This document shows, piece by piece, positions 8,301-22,058 of a DNA stretch of 64,000 nucleotides (the stretch's first letter is position 1; each line of letters opens with the position of its first letter). Origin of the DNA: Sphingomonas qomolangmaensis (GTDB lineage: Bacteria > Pseudomonadota > Alphaproteobacteria > Sphingomonadales > Sphingomonadaceae); contig NZ_CP101740.1 in assembly GCF_024496245.1 (NCBI RefSeq), positions 1,239,501 through 1,303,500 of the forward strand, read 5' to 3'. The position numbers and the translations under genes were made by a program. Below the pieces are notes generated by a model that was not told the origin of the DNA, did no database searches, and worked only from the letters and a program-made list of their open reading frames with translations.

Positions 8301-10562
8301 TCAAAACTCGTCGAGCGGGCTGCGCATTACCGGGACGATCGAGGCATAATCGTCGGTCCACGCCTCGACCTTGCGGTTCGAGCGGATTTCCTCCCAAGCG
8401 CCCGCGCGCGACGCCAGCGCCGCCAGCGTCCCCGGATCCCGCGACAGCGCGATCCAGTCCGAATAGGTCGCCTCGGAATTGTCGAGCGCGCCCGGGCTGT
8501 ACGACAGCTTCGCGCCATACCAGCCGCCGCCCTTCATCGTCGCGAACACCACCGGTTCGAGGTCGAGGAAGCGGTTCGAGATATGCACCAGCAACAGCCC
8601 CTCGGGCGCCAGCGCACGCGAATAGGTCGCGAACGCCTCGCGCGTCATCAGATGCATCGGCACTGCGTCGGACGAAAACGCGTCGAGTACCAGCAGGTCG
8701 AGGCTGTTCGGCTGTTGCGCGGCGATCGACAGCCGGGCGTCGCCCAGCGCGATATCGGCATCGGGTAGGCAATCGCGCAGGAAGCTGAACTTGCCCGAAT
8801 CGCGCGCCAGGCCGATCACCGTCGGGTCGATCTCGTAGAAGCGCCAGCGCTGCCCCGGCCGCGCGTAGCAAGCGAGGGTGCCAGTCCCCAGCCCCACCGC
8901 CCCCACCCGCGCCGCGGGGCCATAGAGTTCGTTCAGCGACTGCAGCGCCAGCCCGACGCCCGATCCAGGCATGTAATAGCTCGTCGCGGTCCGCCGAACG
9001 TTCGCATCGCCCAGGAATTGGGTGCCGTGCAGCGTCGTGCCGTGCGCCAGCGTGCGGATGCCCTGCGCGGGGTAATCGCGGATCGTATAGACGCCGAAGT
9101 AGCTCCGCGTCCGTACATCGCCCTCGATACTCAATTGCAGCGCGCGATAGCCGCCGAACAGGAACAGCGCGCCGGCGAGCACCACCACGAACGGAATTCT
9201 GGTGCCGACGGTCACCAACCCGATCACTGCAAGCGCCAGGAAGCCGATATTCTCGTGCTTGGGGCCCAGCACGTTGTTCGGATTGAACAGCCCTACATTG
9301 ACGATGATCGCCACCAGCGCGATCACCCCCGCGGTCTTGACCCACACCGCGCCGCGATCGCCTTCCCACAGCCGCCCGATAACCGGAAGCAGGAACGCGC
9401 GCGGCGCCAGGATACCCGCGGCCAGGATCAGGATCGGATATTCATAGGTCCAGTCGAAGATCACCGGCGCGACCAGCCCGGCGAACACCCCGCCCAGCGC
9501 GCCGCCGATCGACATCGCCAGATAAAAGCTCGTCAGCCGGTCGGGCTCAGGCCGCAGCCGATACATCTGCGTATGCAGCGTCACCGCGACCATGAACAGC
9601 AGCACCAGCGCCAGCAGCGCGTTGAGGAAAGGATAATCCTGGCTCCCGCCGATCATCGCCCCGCCGAACAGCAGCACCACCACCGGCGCGAACAACGTCA
9701 GCGCATCGGCCACCCGCCGCCCGGTGGCGAACGCGACGGTGAAGCTCAGCAGGTACAGCCCCAGCGGCAGCACCCACAGCAAGGGCACCGCGACGATGTC
9801 GGTGGTCAGGAAGGTCGAGGTCGCCAGCATCAGCCCCGAGGGAACGAACGCCAGCACCACCCAATGCGCGAAGCGTCGCGCACCTGGCTTGGCGCTGGTC
9901 GGTAGCGCCGCTGCCGCTGCCGCACCGCGCGGCAGCTTCCACGCGCACAGCGCCACCAGCACGACCAGCAGCGCATAGCCCGCGCTCCACAACAGGCTCT
10001 GGCTCGACAGTGCCATGCTTGGCTCGACCAGCAGCGGATAGGCGATCAGCCCGCCGAAGCTGCCGACGTTCGATGCGGCATAGAGCGCATAGGGGTTCTG
10101 CGCGGGGGCCGACGCCGCGAACCAGCGCTGGAGCAGCGGCGCCTGCGCCGATACCGCGAAGAACAGCGGCCCGATCGACGCGCCGAGCAGCCAGGGCACC
10201 CAGATCGCGGGCTCGGCATCGGGCGGCGGATTGGCCTGCATCAACCCGATCGGCAGCCACAGGGCCGCGACCGCCAGCACGCCTAGATGGATCATCGCCT
10301 GCCGCTTGACGCTGACCCGCCCCAGCCAATGCGCATAGGCATAGCCGGCCAGCAGCAGCGCCTGGTACACCAGCATCGCCGAATTCCACACCGCCGGCGC
10401 GCCGCCCAGCCGTGGCAGCGCCATCCGCGCGATCATCGGCTGGACCAGAAACAGCAGGAACGATCCGGTAAGGATCGCGACGACGAACAGCGATCGGGCG
10501 CTGGCTCGCGGTGAAAGGTCCGGACCCGCCGCAGCGACATCCCCGACGGGTTGGGTGGTCAT
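8301..10562 (-). CDS. Fused MFS-like membrane / spermidine synthase-like protein
   Basis: 753-residue membrane protein. The first ~500 residues contain many hydrophobic helices (first TM near FVVAILTGSFLLFLVQPMIARMALP). The C-terminal ~220 residues form a spermidine-synthase/SAM-methyltransferase-like Rossmann domain: VGAVGLGTGTLACYA is the nucleotide-binding glycine loop, with RFYEIDP (acidic residue for ribose), LGDARLSIA and LDLLVLDAFSSDAVPMHL (the aspartate-containing active-site loop). These membrane-fused proteins are widespread in bacteria, but whether they make polyamines is not established, so I do not assign that activity. A 38-bp gap separates it from the GNAT gene upstream on the same strand. 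Confidence 0.85.
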   Translation of the reverse strand: MTTQPVGDVAAAGPDLSPRASARSLFVVAILTGSFLLFLVQPMIARMALPRLGGAPAVWNSAMLVYQALLLAGYAYAHWLGRVSVKRQAMIHLGVLAVAALWLPIGLMQANPPPDAEPAIWVPWLLGASIGPLFFAVSAQAPLLQRWFAASAPAQNPYALYAASNVGSFGGLIAYPLLVEPSMALSSQSLLWSAGYALLVVLVALCAWKLPRGAAAAAALPTSAKPGARRFAHWVVLAFVPSGLMLATSTFLTTDIVAVPLLWVLPLGLYLLSFTVAFATGRRVADALTLFAPVVVLLFGGAMIGGSQDYPFLNALLALVLLFMVAVTLHTQMYRLRPEPDRLTSFYLAMSIGGALGGVFAGLVAPVIFDWTYEYPILILAAGILAPRAFLLPVIGRLWEGDRGAVWVKTAGVIALVAIIVNVGLFNPNNVLGPKHENIGFLALAVIGLVTVGTRIPFVVVLAGALFLFGGYRALQLSIEGDVRTRSYFGVYTIRDYPAQGIRTLAHGTTLHGTQFLGDANVRRTATSYYMPGSGVGLALQSLNELYGPAARVGAVGLGTGTLACYARPGQRWRFYEIDPTVIGLARDSGKFSFLRDCLPDADIALGDARLSIAAQQPNSLDLLVLDAFSSDAVPMHLMTREAFATYSRALAPEGLLLVHISNRFLDLEPVVFATMKGGGWYGAKLSYSPGALDNSEATYSDWIALSRDPGTLAALASRAGAWEEIRSNRKVEAWTDDYASIVPVMRSPLDEF

Positions 10563-10600
10563 GCCTGAGGTTCTATCAGCCGATCGGGGATATGGAAGGC

Positions 10601-15092
<4,492 letters not shown>

Positions 15093-15142
15093 GCCTGCGG
15101 CATTACCGACCGAAGCGGTCGGTGCAAGCCGTCAGGTGGCGG

Positions 15143-15643
15143 TTAATCGTTTCGACCGGTGATCCGTGCGATTTCGCGTGCGACGATGGTTTCGACGATG
15201 CGCGGCAGGTTGGCGTCGAGCCACGCGCTCATCATCGGCTTGAGCATCTCGCGCACCAACCCTTCGAGTGAGTCGTTGCCCGCTACCCCCGGCTTGACGA
15301 TCAACCGCGACAACGCGTCGATCTGTCCGCGCGTCGCCTCGGCAGTGCGCGCCGACAGGATCGCATCGATCACGGGGGCCTTTTCATCGAGTGCGGGCTC
15401 AGGCGCCGAAGCGCGTGGCGCCGGGGCTTCGATCCGCGGCGACGGCACCGGATGGTCGAGTTCGAGGACGGTGTCGTCATCGTCTTCGAGCGAGGCGTCG
15501 TACACCGGCTCGGGCGGCGGCGGTGCCGGGCGACCGATGCGGCGACCACGCGCCGGCGCGGTGCCGTCGCCTTCCTCGGCGATGATCCGTTTGATCGAGG
15601 ACAGAATGTCCTCCATCGACGGCTCGTTGCTCAAATCCCCCAT
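15143..15643 (-). CDS. popZ: PopZ-family (DUF2497) polar organizing protein
   Basis: 166 residues from MGDLSNEPS (a Met five codons upstream at 15658 is an alternative). The architecture is that of PopZ: a short N-terminal helix SMEDILSSIKRIIAEE that recruits client proteins, a central Pro/Glu/Asp-rich disordered linker (about 30-95), and a conserved C-terminal oligomerisation region ending LEGLVREMLKPMMSAWLDANLPRIVETIVAREIARI. PopZ forms the pole condensate that anchors ParB-parS in Caulobacter; the role in sphingomonads is inferred from homology. Position next to valS and tolC is the usual alphaproteobacterial order. Confidence 0.85.
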   Translation of the reverse strand: MGDLSNEPSMEDILSSIKRIIAEEGDGTAPARGRRIGRPAPPPPEPVYDASLEDDDDTVLELDHPVPSPRIEAPAPRASAPEPALDEKAPVIDAILSARTAEATRGQIDALSRLIVKPGVAGNDSLEGLVREMLKPMMSAWLDANLPRIVETIVAREIARITGRND

Positions 15644-15682
15644 CGCCCGCTTCCCCATCTGCCGCCCCCTGCACTCGCTTCG

Positions 15683-17203
15683 TCAGCGAGGCGTATTGAC
15701 GCCACCTGAGGGATTTGCTGGGTCGGTGTCAACGGGGCGCTGCAGATCGGGCTCGAGCGTCTTGTTCACGATCGGCGTCTGCGCCACGACATCGACGGTG
15801 CGCGAGCCCACGGGTTGCGGCGTAGGATCCGAATCCCAATCGATCCAGCGCTTGTCGACGCGCTCGTAATTCGTCAGCGGATCGTACAGCGCACCACCGT
15901 CGAGCCCCAGATCGTTCGCCTCGGCGCGCCCCATCGCCGCCAGCAGCGCGAAGCCTGCGACATAGGCGTCGCGCCGCGCGGTGACGAGCTGCACCTGGCT
16001 GTTCAGCAACTCCTGTTCGGCGTTCAGGATTTCGATGATCGTGCGGTTGCCGACGCTGTTTTCGGCGCGCACGCCTTCGAGCGACAGGCGGTTGGCATCG
16101 ACCGCGGCTTCGGAGGCTTCGATCACGCGCAGCGACGATTGCCAATTGGCGAACGCGGTTCGCGCCTGCGAGATGATCCCGCGCTCGGTCGCGGTCACCT
16201 GCTCGATCGCCACCCCCTGCCGCGCCTGCGCCTGCCGCACCTGCGCGGCGGGACGCCCGCCCTGATACAGCGGAACGGTGAAGCTCAGCCCCGCCTGCGC
16301 CGAGGTACCCGACTGGGGAATCGAGGTACCCACCGTCGAGCCCCCGCTCGAACCGAAATAGTTGAAGTAATTGCCGCCGCTGACGGCATCGACGGTCGGC
16401 AACCGCGAAGCGCGCGCCACGCGGACATCGAGCCCGGCAGCGTCGCGGTTGCGCTCGGCCGCCTGCAATTGCGGGTTGCTGTTGAGCGCGGTCACCACCG
16501 CGGCCTGCGGATCGCCGGGCAGATTGGGCAGCGGCGGCGGCGGCGCGAGCGTCTGCGGCGCACTGCCAACCACTTCGACATAGGATTCGCGGCTGCCGAT
16601 CAACGCCGCCTCTGCACTACGCAACTGGCCAACGGCCAGCGCAAGCCGAGCCTCGGACTGCGCGACGTCGGTACGAGTTACGTCGCCCACCTCGAACCGG
16701 TCGCGCGTCGCCGTCAGGTTTACCTCGAGCCCGCGGACATTCTGCTGGTTCAGCTGGACGATCGCTTCGTCGCGGATGACGTCGTTATAGGTCGCCACCA
16801 CCTGCGTGAACAAATTGGCCTCGGCACTGCGCAGGTTCGCGCGGCCCGCCAGCACGCGGGTCTTGGCCGCCGCCACCGAATTCTTCACCCGGCCGCCCTG
16901 ATACAAAGGGTAGCTCGCATTGAGGTTCGTCGAGAGCGAGCGGTTGGGGGCAAGAAAGCTGTTCTGCTGCTGGATCAGCGCTTCGATATAGTTGCCCTGG
17001 ACGCCCAGGCTGGGCAGCGCATCGGCGCGCGCCAGCGGCACCCCCTCGTCGATCGCGCGCAGATTGGCGCGCTCACCCGCAAGGTTCGGGTTCTCGTTAT
17101 ACGCCTCGACCAGCGCTTCGCGCAGCGTCTGCCCCTGCGCCGCACTGGCCAGCGCCATGCCGCAGACGCCAAGCGCCAGTCCGATTTTCCACCCCCGGGC
17201 CAT
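15683..17203 (-). CDS. tolC: TolC-family outer membrane channel protein
   Basis: 506 residues, with a signal peptide ending near ALASAAQG and an internal repeat of the outer membrane efflux domain (each half a pair of long helices plus strands). Visible are TLREALVEAYNENPNLAGERANLR at the start, YPLYQGGRVKNSV in the first half and its counterpart VPLYQGGRPAAQVRQAQ in the second, which mark the trimeric beta-barrel and alpha-barrel duplication. It provides the outer-membrane exit duct for type I secretion and RND pumps. The gene begins 3 bp after pcm ends and is followed by popZ, so a pcm-tolC-popZ(-valS) transcript is likely. The C-terminal ~60 residues are a low-complexity extension. Confidence 0.92.
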   Translation of the reverse strand: MARGWKIGLALGVCGMALASAAQGQTLREALVEAYNENPNLAGERANLRAIDEGVPLARADALPSLGVQGNYIEALIQQQNSFLAPNRSLSTNLNASYPLYQGGRVKNSVAAAKTRVLAGRANLRSAEANLFTQVVATYNDVIRDEAIVQLNQQNVRGLEVNLTATRDRFEVGDVTRTDVAQSEARLALAVGQLRSAEAALIGSRESYVEVVGSAPQTLAPPPPLPNLPGDPQAAVVTALNSNPQLQAAERNRDAAGLDVRVARASRLPTVDAVSGGNYFNYFGSSGGSTVGTSIPQSGTSAQAGLSFTVPLYQGGRPAAQVRQAQARQGVAIEQVTATERGIISQARTAFANWQSSLRVIEASEAAVDANRLSLEGVRAENSVGNRTIIEILNAEQELLNSQVQLVTARRDAYVAGFALLAAMGRAEANDLGLDGGALYDPLTNYERVDKRWIDWDSDPTPQPVGSRTVDVVAQTPIVNKTLEPDLQRPVDTDPANPSGGVNTPR

Positions 17204-17206
17204 CGG

Positions 17207-17908
17207 TTAGAACCGAAAGCTTGTGGGTCGAGCGAAGCCCGGCAGCACCACGCAATCGATATCGGCAAAATCGAACAGCCCGAAGCCGCCCTGGGTCCGC
17301 TCGCCAGCCGCCAGCCGGGTCACGCCGTGATCGACCACCCCCGAGACGATACGCCCCCCCGGGCGCACCTGTTCGGCGATGACCGCGGGCAGTTCCTCGA
17401 CCGCGCCGTCGATCACGATCACGTCATAGGGTGCGCCCTTGGCCCAGCCGGCGTTGAGCGGCCCTTCGACCAGTTCGACATTGGCGATGCCACCCAGCGC
17501 CGTGCGCGCGTCGGCGGCAAGGCCCGCATCGCTTTCCAGCGCCACCACCTGCCCCGCCAGCCGCGCCAGCACCGCCGCGGTGTAACCTCCGGTCGCGCCG
17601 ATGAGCAGCACCCGGTCGCCGGCCATGATACGCGCTTCGTTGAGCAACCGACCGGTCGCAAGCGGCATGTTCTGGAAGCGGTCGGTCCCCAGCGCGATCA
17701 TCGTGTCGCGATAGGCGAGGCTGCGCGCCTCCGCAGGCAGAAACGCCTCGCGCGGCACCTCGGCCATCGCCGCGACGATCCGCGCGTCGCTCACCCCGCT
17801 AGTGCGCAACTGGCTCGCCACCATCGCCTGACGCGCGACGTCGCTCGGCGCCGCAGCATTGTCATCGGTCGCGCCGTGCGCGGTTCGGCTCATCAGATTC
17901 GTCATCAT
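17207..17908 (-). CDS. pcm: Protein-L-isoaspartate O-methyltransferase family protein
   Basis: 233 residues from the ATG at 17908; a GTG two codons upstream and an ATG one codon downstream are alternatives. SAM-dependent enzyme that methylates isoaspartyl residues for repair. Motifs: MVASQLRTSGVSDARIVAAMAEVPREAFLP, then GTDRFQNMPLATGRLLNEA, the SAM loop VLLIGATGGYTAAVLARLAG (GxTGGYT where the canonical form is GTGSGYQ), ALESD, and YDVIVIDGAVEELP. The altered glycine loop is common in the alphaproteobacterial paralogues located beside tolC, so true isoaspartate repair activity is uncertain. First gene of the tolC transcript. Confidence 0.8.
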   Translation of the reverse strand: MMTNLMSRTAHGATDDNAAAPSDVARQAMVASQLRTSGVSDARIVAAMAEVPREAFLPAEARSLAYRDTMIALGTDRFQNMPLATGRLLNEARIMAGDRVLLIGATGGYTAAVLARLAGQVVALESDAGLAADARTALGGIANVELVEGPLNAGWAKGAPYDVIVIDGAVEELPAVIAEQVRPGGRIVSGVVDHGVTRLAAGERTQGGFGLFDFADIDCVVLPGFARPTSFRF

Positions 17909-18079
17909 ACCCACTCTGTTCGCACAACTGTTTTAGTCGCGCAATACACTTAATTGCCCGTCATTGCTTCTTATAACGCGCATCGATCCGCGCCAAGCGC
18001 TCGCTGGCAGGTGAACCAACCGCTTCGAAAGCGTCGGCCATTGACAAGCGGGTCGCATCGCCGCATTTGCGCCCGCTCC

Positions 18080-18153
18080 GGCCCGATGGCGGAGTGGTTA
18101 CGTAGAGGACTGCAAATCCTCGCACGCCGGTTCGATTCCGGCTCGGGCCTCCA
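18080..18153 (+). tRNA. tRNA-Cys (anticodon GCA)
   Basis: Acceptor GGCCCGA pairs with TCGGGCC, D-arm GGCGGAGTGG, anticodon stem GAGGA/TCCTC with loop CTGCAAA, T-arm GCCGGTTCGATTCCGGC, discriminator T and encoded CCA. 74 nt. It stands alone between pcm and the SPOR/TPR gene. Confidence 0.97.
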
Positions 18154-18290
18154 TCACGATCTTTGTTCGAAACGCCGAGCAGCCCGCACAGGCTGCCCGC
18201 CAGCCGTTGCCGGCTGCCCGCGTGAGTAGCGCCGGGTCGGTAGTGATCATTATGGTCCGTTGGCTTGCGGTGCCGCAACCGACGGCTGGT

Positions 18291-19628
18291 TCAGCGCATC
18301 GCGATCTGCGATGTGCCGGCCCAGGCCGCCATCCGGTCGCCTTCTTGGGCGCGAACGAAGCAATTGCCCCCCTCGGCGCGAACCGAGCGACAGACGCGAT
18401 CGGCATCGGCCCGCGCGAAGCCGCCCACCGATAGCCGATAGAAATTCCGCGCGTGAACGTTGATGTTGGCGCCCTGCGGCGTCATCGCGCCTAGCGTATC
18501 GACCCGGCGCGCCATTCGGCTCCACGCTGCGCGCGCGACCTGCGCATCCTCGTACGCCCCCAGCTGGACAAAGAAATCACCGCGCACGGGTGCAGCCGCA
18601 GTGAGGCGCGCAGGAGCTTGCGCCCGTGCGGCGGCGCGTGGTTGCGGCCGTACCGCCGCCATGCGCACCCGCGACGCATAGGCTGTGGGTAGTGCCTGCA
18701 CGATCTCCCGACGCTCGGCGAACACGATCCGTGCCGCGCTCGTCATGCGCTCGTCGCCGGGTGGCGTCGCCGGCGCGGGCACATCGATGAATGCCACCGC
18801 CGACGGTTCGATCACGCTCGCGTCGGCTGGCTCGGTCACTACGGGCGGTTGCGGCACCGTCGCGAGGTGCTCCGCCGCGGCGTTGAGCGCTAACCCGACA
18901 GGACGCCCTTGATCAGCGACGGGCACGATCCCCATCAGCGCCGCGACCTGGTCCGACGCCGTCGTCGGCCGCGCGAACGCCGCCCATTGCATGATCCGCT
19001 GCTGCACCTGGCCGGCGGGCAGGTCGATCTCGGCGATCGTCTTGGCCTCCATCCAGCGCCCCGACAGCGCCAGGCTGAGCGCCAGGTTCTGGCGGACCTT
19101 CGCGTCGGCATCGGGCAGCCGAGCCGCTTCGCCCAGCAGCTGCACCGCCCCGGCCGGATCGCCCGCCAGCGCCAGCGCCAGCCCGCGATCGGCCGCACCG
19201 ATATAGGCGGCGTGCGAAGCCAGCGTCGCCCGCGCGCCCTCCCACTGCCCCATCGCAGTCTGCGCCAGCGCCAGGTTCAGCGCGGCGCGGCCATTCGTCG
19301 GATCGAGGCTCAGCGCCTCTTCGAGCGCCTGCGCCGCCGAGAGGAACCGTCCGCCGCTCAAATAGCTTTGCCCGAGCAACGCGCGATAACCGGCATCCTG
19401 CGGTACCATCGCCACCGCCTGCTCGGCATGACCGATCGCGCGAACGAACGCCCGGCTTCCCAGCGCCTTTTGCGCGGCTCTTGCATTCTTCTCGGCCTGC
19501 TTCGACGCAGCGCTTGAAGCGGCCCCGCCGGCGAACGCGGCGGAAAAGTGCATCGATGTCCCGCCGATCGCCGACACCGCCATCACGGTGGCGACGGCGC
19601 CGAGGCCGATCTTGGTTGCGGTCTTCAT
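18291..19628 (-). CDS. TPR-SPOR domain exported protein
   Basis: 445 residues. An N-terminal signal or anchor (KIGLGAVATVMAVSAIGG) is followed by a helical TPR-like array (about 40-200; e.g. ALGSRAFVRAIGHAEQAVAMVPQDAGYRALLGQSYLSGGRF), a low-complexity linker (about 260-350), and a C-terminal SPOR domain (about 355-430; FFVQLGAYEDAQVARAAWSRM, NFYRLSVGGFARADADRVCRSV). SPOR domains bind denuded peptidoglycan at division sites. GAGGAA sits 7 nt upstream of the ATG. It is third in an operon with a ParA ATPase and an RHH-like protein, with gaps of 10 and 1 nt, an arrangement suggesting envelope or cell-division work. Confidence 0.85.
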   Translation of the reverse strand: MKTATKIGLGAVATVMAVSAIGGTSMHFSAAFAGGAASSAASKQAEKNARAAQKALGSRAFVRAIGHAEQAVAMVPQDAGYRALLGQSYLSGGRFLSAAQALEEALSLDPTNGRAALNLALAQTAMGQWEGARATLASHAAYIGAADRGLALALAGDPAGAVQLLGEAARLPDADAKVRQNLALSLALSGRWMEAKTIAEIDLPAGQVQQRIMQWAAFARPTTASDQVAALMGIVPVADQGRPVGLALNAAAEHLATVPQPPVVTEPADASVIEPSAVAFIDVPAPATPPGDERMTSAARIVFAERREIVQALPTAYASRVRMAAVRPQPRAAARAQAPARLTAAAPVRGDFFVQLGAYEDAQVARAAWSRMARRVDTLGAMTPQGANINVHARNFYRLSVGGFARADADRVCRSVRAEGGNCFVRAQEGDRMAAWAGTSQIAMR

Positions 19629-19638
19629 CGCCAGTTCC

Positions 19639-20148
19639 TCACTTTCGCCCTTTGGCGCGCGGCAGCTGGCTAGCCAGCGCCTCGGCCTCGGGCACGGTCG
19701 TCAAAAAGGCGTCGAGCGCCTGAATCAGCAGCGCCTGCGCCGACTGGTTGCGCACTGCAGAGGCGAGACGCAGCCGCAAGTGGCGGTCGGCGTCGAGCCG
19801 CAGCGTGAACGCCGCCTTGGTCTTTTTCGCGGCGGTCTCGCGCGCCATGCGCGCGACGGTGTTGGCCGACACGGGACGCGACACCGGCGCTGGTCCCGCA
19901 GCGACTTCCTGGGCTAGCGCTTCACGCTCACGAAGCACCGGCGGCAGCGGGGCATTTAGCTCGGGTCGCGCCGCGGGGTCGATCGGATCGATCGGCGCTG
20001 GCGATCCCAGATCGTTCCAGCCGAGATCGTCGAGGGTCGCCGGGTGGGTGAGCGCCTGCGGGCGCATCGCCGGCTTGGCCTGCCCCTTGCGAGCGAGCAG
20101 ACCCGACGACAGCGAGGCGGTTGGCTTGGCGTTGCCGAACATCGACAT
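19639..20148 (-). CDS. Conserved protein with C-terminal ribbon-helix-helix-like segment
   Basis: 169 residues: a Pro/Ala-rich N-terminal two thirds and a C-terminal segment with the pattern AAFTLRLDADRHLRLRLASAVRNQSAQALLIQALDAFL (about 110-150), which looks like a ribbon-helix-helix DNA-binding fold (short strand, helix, N-x-S turn, helix). It follows the ParA gene after 1 bp. A ParA-type ATPase plus an RHH partner is a known partition-like pairing, but there is no parS or ParB here and the role is unknown. Confidence 0.7.
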   Translation of the reverse strand: MSMFGNAKPTASLSSGLLARKGQAKPAMRPQALTHPATLDDLGWNDLGSPAPIDPIDPAARPELNAPLPPVLREREALAQEVAAGPAPVSRPVSANTVARMARETAAKKTKAAFTLRLDADRHLRLRLASAVRNQSAQALLIQALDAFLTTVPEAEALASQLPRAKGRK

Positions 20149-20149
20149 C

Positions 20150-20863
20150 TCAGCTCACCACGCGGCGACCGAAGCCACCCGCCGGGCGCACCGCGGCAAA
20201 CCCGTTGGGAGCAGCGGGTGCGGCGAACACGGTCCGGCGAAAATTCTTCTCGAGCCGGTCCGAGACGTAGCTCCACAGCGCGCTGATCTCGGCGGCCGAC
20301 TTGCCCCTCGGATCGACCTCCATCACCGTGCGACCGTCGATCATCGATGCGGCGAAATCGGTGCGGTGATGGACGGTAATCGGCGCGACGATGCCGTGCT
20401 GCGACAGCGCGACCGCGGCCTCGGCGGTGATCCGCGCCTTGGGCGTCGCGGCATTGACGACGAAGATCAGCGGCTTGCCTGCGCGCTCGCACAGATCGAC
20501 GGTCGCGCCCACCGCACGAAGGTCGTGCGGACTTGGCCGCGTCGGGATAATGATGAGTTCGGCAACCGCGATCACGCTCTGGATCGCCATCGTGATCGCC
20601 GGCGGGGTATCGATCACCGCCAGGCGAAAGCCCTGTTGCCGCAGCACTTCGAGATCGGCGGCGAGCCGAGCGACGGTAGTCTGCGCAAAGGCGGGCATCT
20701 CGGTTTGGCGTTCGTTCCACCAGTCCGAAAGGGAACCTTGCGGGTCAATGTCGATGAGCACCACCGGGCCGCCGCCCGCTAGCTGCGCTTGCACCGCCAG
20801 ATGCCCCGACAAGGTCGTCTTGCCCGAACCGCCCTTCTGCGACGCCATCGCGAGTACGCGCAT
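20150..20863 (-). CDS. ParA/MinD-superfamily ATPase
   Basis: 237 residues starting MRVLAMASQKGGSGKTTLSGHLA: the deviant Walker A box KGGSGKTT carries the signature first lysine of dimerising ParA ATPases. VLIDIDPQGSLSDWW is Walker A' and LAVIDTPPAITM Walker B. LIIIPTRPSPHDLRAVGATVDL and LIFVVNAATPKARI complete the fold. The short form lacks an N-terminal DNA-binding domain. It heads an operon with an RHH-like protein and a SPOR protein, so it probably positions an envelope or division factor rather than segregating the chromosome. Start at 20863; a longer in-frame extension upstream is not family-like. Confidence 0.88.
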   Translation of the reverse strand: MRVLAMASQKGGSGKTTLSGHLAVQAQLAGGGPVVLIDIDPQGSLSDWWNERQTEMPAFAQTTVARLAADLEVLRQQGFRLAVIDTPPAITMAIQSVIAVAELIIIPTRPSPHDLRAVGATVDLCERAGKPLIFVVNAATPKARITAEAAVALSQHGIVAPITVHHRTDFAASMIDGRTVMEVDPRGKSAAEISALWSYVSDRLEKNFRRTVFAAPAAPNGFAAVRPAGGFGRRVVS

Positions 20864-21038
20864 GTGATCCCCTGAAATGCCGCTATTCCGGCCTCGGGTT
20901 ATCCACGACATCCCATAAGAAGCCGTTAATGTAGGCGATGCCCGCGCCGTCGATACGGCGCCATGGTTTAGGAAAGCTTTGCCAATCATCGATAATCCGC
21001 ATTATCCTTGGGCCAGTTTATCGGGTGGGGTCGTCGTG

Positions 21039-22034
21039 ATGAAGAAACGTCTATTGCTGGCAGCCACCGCGGGATTGAGCCTGCTGGCGGCAGCGCCGAT
21101 GCAGGCGGGCAACGTGAAGGCCGGGGTCGATGCCTGGGCACGCGGCGATTACAAGAAGGCGGTCGACCAGTGGCGCGGGCCCGCGGTGAGCGGCGATGCC
21201 GATGCGCAGTTCAACCTGGGCCAGGCCTATAAGCTGGGGCGCGGCGTGCCCGTCGATCTGGCGATGGCCGAGGAATGGTATCGCAAGGCCGCCCTGCAGA
21301 ACCATCCGCAGGCCGAGGATAATTACGGCCTGGCGCTGTTCCAGAACGGCAAGCGCGCCGACGCGATCCGCTGGCTCGAGAAGTCGGCAGCGCGCGGCGA
21401 GGCGCGATCGCAATTCGTGCTGGGGACGATGCTGTTCAACGGCGATGCGATCGCCAAGGACTGGGTGCGCGCCTATGCGCTGATGGTGCGCGCCAACGCC
21501 GCGGGCCTGCCGCAAGGGTCGCAGACGCTGGCGCAAATGGACAAATATATCGGCTTGGCCGACCGGCAAAAGGGGCTGGTCCTCGCGCGGCAATATGAGA
21601 GCCAGATGGCGCGCGCGCCGTCGCTCGCGGTGGCCGATGCGCCGACCGGCCCCGCCGCGATGGCCCGCGCCGACGTACCGGCGTCGCGCCCCGCCCCGCC
21701 GCCTGCCGCGGCAAAGCCTGCGCCCGCACCGGCACGCCCGACGGTCGCCAGCGCGCCGCCCGCACCCAAGCCCGCCGCACCCGCTCCGGCCGCGCCCCGC
21801 ACCAGCGGCGACTGGCGGATCCAGCTCGGCGCCTTCCGCGACGAGGGCAATGCGCGCTCATTGTGGGGCAAGGTGTCGGGCATCAGCGGTCTGGCGGGCA
21901 CCAAGCCCTACTACGTCAAATCGGGCGCGGTAACACGCGTGCTGGTCGGCCCGTTCGGCAGCAGCGCCGAAGCGACGCGCGCCTGCGCGGCGGTGAAGCG
22001 TACGGGGCAAGCCTGCCTGCCGACCAAAGGCTAG
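21039..22034 (+). CDS. Sel1-repeat and SPOR domain exported protein
   Basis: 331 residues. Signal peptide MKKRLLLAATAGLSLLAAAPMQAG, then Sel1/TPR-like repeats (about 30-190; GDADAQFNLGQAYKLGRGVPVDLAMAEEWYRKAA is a textbook Sel1 unit), a Pro/Ala-rich linker (about 215-265) and a C-terminal SPOR domain (about 268-331; WRIQLGAFRDEGNARSLW, TRVLVGPFGSSAEATRACAAVK). It likely binds septal peptidoglycan. GGTGGGG about 9 nt before the ATG is the ribosome-binding site. It is divergent from the ParA operon, which also ends in a SPOR protein, so the two may act together. Confidence 0.87.
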   Translation: MKKRLLLAATAGLSLLAAAPMQAGNVKAGVDAWARGDYKKAVDQWRGPAVSGDADAQFNLGQAYKLGRGVPVDLAMAEEWYRKAALQNHPQAEDNYGLALFQNGKRADAIRWLEKSAARGEARSQFVLGTMLFNGDAIAKDWVRAYALMVRANAAGLPQGSQTLAQMDKYIGLADRQKGLVLARQYESQMARAPSLAVADAPTGPAAMARADVPASRPAPPPAAAKPAPAPARPTVASAPPAPKPAAPAPAAPRTSGDWRIQLGAFRDEGNARSLWGKVSGISGLAGTKPYYVKSGAVTRVLVGPFGSSAEATRACAAVKRTGQACLPTKG

Positions 22035-22058
22035 AAATCCTCGCCGGTTCGGGGAGGA

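Noticed and set aside
15815..17953. 712-codon plus-strand frame opposite tolC and pcm
   Set aside because: Covers two well-supported genes on the other strand and has no recognisable domain.
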